NCBI GenBank assembly: GCA_020444475.1
Contig: JAHLKV010000001.1
Coordinates: 558,001 to 622,000 of the forward strand
Direction: 5' to 3'
Length of the DNA stretch: 64,000 nt
Origin: a bacterium
GTDB lineage: Bacteria > Zixibacteria > MSB-5A5 > GN15 > FEB-12
Of the stretch, positions 61,157 to 64,000 are shown one piece after another. Within the stretch, counting starts at the first letter, position 1. Each line of letters opens with the position of its first letter. The position numbers and the translations under genes are program-made. A model generated the notes under the pieces. The model was not told the DNA's origin, made no database searches, and was given only the letters and a program-made list of their open reading frames with translations.

Positions 61157-61597
61157 ATGGCGAAATTCATGCTCGGAGCAGTCGAACGGGTCAAAAAGGA
61201 TGACTCGATTCCGGTCGAACTGCTGCCGTCCAACAAAATCCTGTACGCGGCCCGTCTCAACAGCGACGAAGAGGCCGACGTCACACCGGTGAAATGCACC
61301 AACCTCAAAGAGGTGTTCGAGAAGTTCCAGCCGTCGTTCAACGTCGACATGGAATCCGAACAGGGCGAGCCGATCAACGCCGATTTCGAGATTCGCGCGA
61401 TGAAGGACTTCTCGTCCAAAGAGCTGATCGAACAGAACGACTATCTCCAGGAAACCTACTACGCCAAGGAAATGATGAACGACCTGGAGAAACAGCTCAA
61501 GAAGAACAAGGCGCTGCAGAAGATTCTCGAAGACAAAGAGAAAAAAGCCGCGCTGCTCAAAGTCGCTCAGTATTACGTAGACCTTCTCAGTGAGTAA
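61157..61597 (+). CDS. tssB: T6SS contractile sheath small subunit TssB (VipA)
   Basis: A 146-residue protein, slightly shorter than proteobacterial TssB. It has the sheath-strand segment FQPSFNVDMESEQGEPINADFEIRAMKDFSSKELIEQND and a long C-terminal helix (LQETYYAKEMMNDLEKQLKKNKALQKILEDKEKK) as in VipA. The divergent N-terminus resembles subtype-iii or other non-canonical systems. It forms heterodimers with TssC, whose gene begins 17 bases downstream, to build the sheath around the Hcp tube. GGAG precedes the ATG. Confidence 0.85.
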   Translation: MAKFMLGAVERVKKDDSIPVELLPSNKILYAARLNSDEEADVTPVKCTNLKEVFEKFQPSFNVDMESEQGEPINADFEIRAMKDFSSKELIEQNDYLQETYYAKEMMNDLEKQLKKNKALQKILEDKEKKAALLKVAQYYVDLLSE

Positions 61598-61614
61598 GAA
61601 TGAGGTAATCAGTC

Positions 61615-63042
61615 ATGGCTGACGAAGAAAAAAGAGAAATGGAACCGCAGGCCGCAGAGGCGGCGCCCGCGCCCGCCGAGAAGGTCGTAGAGAAGATATC
61701 CGATGACGAGTTTGCCTCTATCCTCGGCGATCAGTTCGGCGACTTCAGCAAACTCGCCTCCCTGCTCCCGTCGTTTAAGACCAGCGACGGCGACCTCGTC
61801 CGCGGCGTGGAATGGCTGGATCCCAAGAAGGACTTCCAGCGCAAAGACTTCCTGACCAAAGACAACTTCGCGAAACAGCGCAAGCTCCTCGCGCAGCGCC
61901 TCCAGATCTGGGTCGACTCCCTCGCCCAGGGCGATAGCCCCGATGCTATCCGCAAGGATCTGACCGAGAAAGCTACCTCCAAGGAGGCCAATCTCGAGAA
62001 AAACATGAAGAAAGTCCACCGGGCCAGCCGCGAACTCGAATCCACCTACCGGGCGATCGCGCAGTTCTTCGCCAACGCCCAGCAGGAACCGGACGAGAAA
62101 GTCAACGCCTGGTTCGCCAATGTCGGCGCCGAAGAGCTCGCCAATCCCGACGATCGCGAGAAGTTCGAGACCCTCTGCAAAGAGGTCGCCGACCTCTTCC
62201 GCGAGTGGGACATCACCGACGCCTTCGGAATGTGCGTCGTTCCCGGATGGCTCGGCTCCGTCGAAACCATCGACACCTTCGCCCGCCAGCTCGGCATGCC
62301 CAACAAGGTCCAGATCCTCACCGATCTGCCCAACCTCGAGAAATTCGAAGAGGTCATGGATATGCTCGAAGATCCGAGCTACGCCACCCTCGCCGGCATC
62401 GACTCCTTCAAGCAGTACATGTCCGTTTTCGCCAACTACGTGCTGGCTCGCAACGCCAACCAGTTCGAGGACGACGACATGTGGGTGCCGCCGTCGGCCG
62501 CCATCGCCGGCAAGATGTACCAGGGTGACCTCACCCAGGGTATGCAGCAGCCGATGGCCGGTTTCAAGTACGGCAAGGTGAACGAAGCCAAACACCTGCG
62601 CTTTAAGGCCAACCAGCCGGACGCCAGCAAGATCAACGAGAAGGGCGTCAACCCGATCGTTGACTTCAAAGGCGCCCCGGTCGCCATGGGTTCGTCGACC
62701 CTCTACACCAAGGAGACGTTCAACAACTACTCCATCCGGCGAACCTACGACTACGTGTACAAGACGCTCCGCAACTACCTCAACAAACAGACCTTCACGG
62801 TCATTGATCAGAAGTTCATCGACACCATGCGCCGTGATATCGACGCCTTCATGAAGGCGATTACCGGCACCGACAACATTCTGCAGGACTTCAAGATCGA
62901 CATCTTCGCCGACGAAGAAATGCGGAAGCGACAGGAAGTCGACGTCAAAGTCAGCCTCAATCCCAAATACCCGGCGAAATCGTTCAATATCGAATTCGTC
63001 GCGTGGGGCGAAGGCGACCAGACCAACGTCAAGGACAAGTAG
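61615..63042 (+). CDS. tssC: T6SS contractile sheath large subunit TssC (VipB)
   Basis: A 475-residue protein. A charged Ala/Glu-rich N-terminal tail (about 1-25) is followed by a helical region and the C-terminal sheath core (VYKTLRNYLNKQTFTVIDQKFIDTMRRDIDAFM, then KIDIFADEEMRKRQEVDVKVSLNPKYPAKSFNIEF). The end strand matches the handshake beta-strands of VipB-type sheaths. Length fits TssC of about 450-500 residues. It follows tssB and ends at a clear terminator before hcp. No recognisable TssE, TssF or TssG genes lie in the window; they may lie to the right. Confidence 0.85.
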   Translation: MADEEKREMEPQAAEAAPAPAEKVVEKISDDEFASILGDQFGDFSKLASLLPSFKTSDGDLVRGVEWLDPKKDFQRKDFLTKDNFAKQRKLLAQRLQIWVDSLAQGDSPDAIRKDLTEKATSKEANLEKNMKKVHRASRELESTYRAIAQFFANAQQEPDEKVNAWFANVGAEELANPDDREKFETLCKEVADLFREWDITDAFGMCVVPGWLGSVETIDTFARQLGMPNKVQILTDLPNLEKFEEVMDMLEDPSYATLAGIDSFKQYMSVFANYVLARNANQFEDDDMWVPPSAAIAGKMYQGDLTQGMQQPMAGFKYGKVNEAKHLRFKANQPDASKINEKGVNPIVDFKGAPVAMGSSTLYTKETFNNYSIRRTYDYVYKTLRNYLNKQTFTVIDQKFIDTMRRDIDAFMKAITGTDNILQDFKIDIFADEEMRKRQEVDVKVSLNPKYPAKSFNIEFVAWGEGDQTNVKDK

Positions 63043-63055
63043 GTCGAACGAATCC

Positions 63056-63086
63056 CCGGGGTGGGCCTGGCTCACCCCGGTTTTTT
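63056..63086 (+). terminator. Rho-independent terminator between tssC and hcp
   Basis: CCGGGGTG (63056-63063) pairs with CACCCCGG (63073-63080) with a 9-base loop, followed by TTTTTT. It ends 13 bases or so past the tssC stop. Confidence 0.9.
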
Positions 63087-63207
63087 CTCGCAAAAACGCG
63101 CCCGACATGAGCGGTTCGCCCCCATTTCCGCGCGTTAGTGACTGAGAACGAAATCTAAAGCAACCAACATAGTCTAAACCCGCTCGCGAAAACAAGGAGA
63201 CCAAAGA

Positions 63208-63612
63208 ATGGCTCGCAGACCAATTGTTGAAGTCGACGGCGTTGCCTACAAAAACGTCTACTCGGTGAAGTACTCTCTCTACACCGCCAAAGACGAAACC
63301 GGTCGCCCGTCCGACCGCGCCCACGCCGGCCTGATCGAAATCGTCCGCGAATCGGACGAGAAGTCCGATCTCGCCCGCTGGGCCATGGACTCGTCCAAGC
63401 CCAACTGGAAAGCCGGTAAGGTGACCTTCAAGAGCCCGGATGACTCCACCATGAAGGAACTCACCTGGGAAGAAGGGTTCATCACGCACTACGAAGAGAT
63501 GATCCCCCACATCAAGCACAATCCGGACGAACAGATCTACGAGATCTTCCACATCTCCTGCCGCAAGCTCGTGATCGGCGACGCCGAAATCGACAACCGG
63601 TGGGAAGAATAA
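63208..63612 (+). CDS. hcp: T6SS tube protein Hcp (TssD)
   Basis: A 134-residue protein, short for a proteobacterial Hcp but in the range of the subtype-iii TssD/gpV-like tube proteins. Beta-strands dominate (VEVDGVAYKNVYSVKYSLYTA, KAGKVTFKSPDDSTMKELTWEEGFI, QIYEIFHISCRKLVIGDAEIDNRW), consistent with the double beta-barrel fold. It stacks as hexameric rings forming the expelled tube. GGAG is 8 bases upstream of the ATG. It is isolated by terminators on both sides (63056-63086 and 63623-63660), so it can be expressed at its own level. Confidence 0.85.
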   Translation: MARRPIVEVDGVAYKNVYSVKYSLYTAKDETGRPSDRAHAGLIEIVRESDEKSDLARWAMDSSKPNWKAGKVTFKSPDDSTMKELTWEEGFITHYEEMIPHIKHNPDEQIYEIFHISCRKLVIGDAEIDNRWEE

Positions 63613-63622
63613 CGACGATGGT

Positions 63623-63660
63623 GGCGGACGGGTCCAACCGCCCGTCCGCCTGCCTTCCTT
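63623..63660 (+). terminator. Terminator-like hairpin between hcp and vgrG
   Basis: GGCGGACGGG (63623-63632) and CCCGTCCGCC (63641-63650) form a perfect 10-bp stem with an 8-base loop. The tail TGCCTTCCTT is T-rich but broken, so termination may be partial. Confidence 0.7.
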
Positions 63661-63687
63661 TCACCAACACGATGGAGAAACAAGCCG

Positions 63688-64000
63688 GTGCCACAGTCCT
63701 CCGTTAGCATACCGATTGAAGCGGATGTCCAGATTGCAGGATCGAAACTCTCCGTTGAGATCGAAGAAATAGACATCAAGCAGCACGTCGACAGCCACCA
63801 CGATTGCAGTGTGCGCGTCCGGCTCGGCCTCTTGGCCACCGACGACGAATTCGCTGATGTCTCCCGAATGACCGGGTGGCTCGGCCAGGAACTCTCCCTC
63901 ACGATCCAGCCGGCGGGCGGCAGAGGACCCGATCAGGAACACCTCAAGTTTGTCGGCATCCTTGTCAATGTCGAAACCATCAACGACATCGACGGCACCA
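63688..64000 (+). CDS. vgrG: VgrG-like spike protein, 5' part, cut by window edge
   Basis: A GTG start at 63688 (GGAG about 10 bases upstream) opens a frame of 104 codons to the window end with no stop. The translation begins MPQSSVSIPIEADVQIAGSK and continues with EIEEIDIKQHVDSHHDCSVR and FVGILVNVETINDIDG. The pattern matches the gp27-like N-terminal domain of VgrG (conserved opening strand, then KFVGIL... strands). VgrG forms the trimeric spike on which PAAR proteins sit. Position after hcp supports it. Only the first domain is visible, so a cargo domain cannot be judged. Confidence 0.75.
   Translation, partial: MPQSSVSIPIEADVQIAGSKLSVEIEEIDIKQHVDSHHDCSVRVRLGLLATDDEFADVSRMTGWLGQELSLTIQPAGGRGPDQEHLKFVGILVNVETINDIDGT

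Noticed and set aside
61609..63552. 647-codon minus-strand open frame opposite tssC and hcp
   Set aside because: Its translation is a Val/Leu/Gly-rich shadow of tssC and hcp codons, and it crosses the terminator between them.
51143..64000. An extracellular contractile injection system (Afp/PVC type)
   Set aside because: A ClpV with both AAA+ modules and an N-domain, together with TssB/TssC and Hcp-type proteins, fits T6SS better than an eCIS, which has a single-ring ATPase.
1..64000. CRISPR arrays, transposases, integrases, tRNA and rRNA genes
   Set aside because: I looked for regularly spaced repeats, transposase motifs and tRNA cloverleafs and saw none.

Overview
ORGANISM. The window is about 60 percent GC, gene-dense, and comes from a Gram-negative bacterium: it has a TonB-dependent receptor, an RND/TolC efflux system, DsbD, several lipoproteins and a contractile injection system. 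Four secreted proteins end in paired dockerin-like repeats of the form VDLSDLIYLVNYLFLGGP. That signature, together with FG-GAP, choice-of-anchor-B and CHRD exported proteins, suggests candidate phylum Zixibacteria or a close FCB-group relative. This placement is inference; no rRNA is present to confirm it.

LAYOUT. Bases 1-21.2 kb lie mostly on the minus strand: the 5' end of an unidentified gene, glutamate dehydrogenase, a FabL-type enoyl reductase, a tetraheme cytochrome, an FG-GAP dockerin protein (plus strand), two more surface beta-propeller proteins, a beta-CASP ribonuclease-like protein, an RclA/MerA-like flavoprotein, ergothioneine genes egtD and egtB, a MORN/YwqK protein, a redoxin lipoprotein with a DsbD/ScsB reductase, and cysE-cysK. 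From 21.4 to 25.0 kb (plus) are a GH1 glycosidase, a GT21 glycosyltransferase and a metallophosphoesterase. From 25.0 to 34.6 kb (minus) a MarR regulator heads a likely operon of an SDR, a periplasmic adaptor, an RND pump and TolC, followed by a TonB receptor. From 35.0 to 40.4 kb (plus) is an ECF sigma factor, zinc-finger anti-sigma-like protein, TPR-CHAT protease and dockerin-tagged subtilase operon. At 41.2-43.2 kb a cupredoxin/CHRD/dockerin protein follows a probable c-di-GMP-I riboswitch. At 43.3-51.0 kb is a complete trpEGDCFBA operon plus a DAHP synthase, preceded by a leader peptide with three consecutive Trp codons and a terminator. From 51.1 kb to the end is a type VI secretion locus: PAAR, OmpA/zincin candidate effector, lipoprotein, Eag-like chaperone, TTR-like adaptor, a ClpV split into two genes, TssB, TssC, Hcp and the start of VgrG.

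HOW IT WORKS TOGETHER. The trp genes overlap by a few bases and look translationally coupled under attenuation control. The T6SS locus places cargo and adaptor genes upstream of the sheath, recycling ATPase and tube genes, with terminators on both sides of hcp. The MarR operator overlaps its own promoter. The sigma/anti-sigma/CHAT/subtilase operon looks like a proteolysis-linked signalling module. Thiol chemistry recurs (cysE-cysK, ergothioneine, DsbD-redoxin, RclA-like protein), consistent with an oxidative-stress role, but that is inference.

The strongest candidates for something undescribed are the split ClpV locus with its interrupted-OmpA/metalloprotease cargo, and the ECF-ZAS-TPR/CHAT-subtilase operon. 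I saw no tRNA, rRNA, CRISPR array, transposase or integrase.
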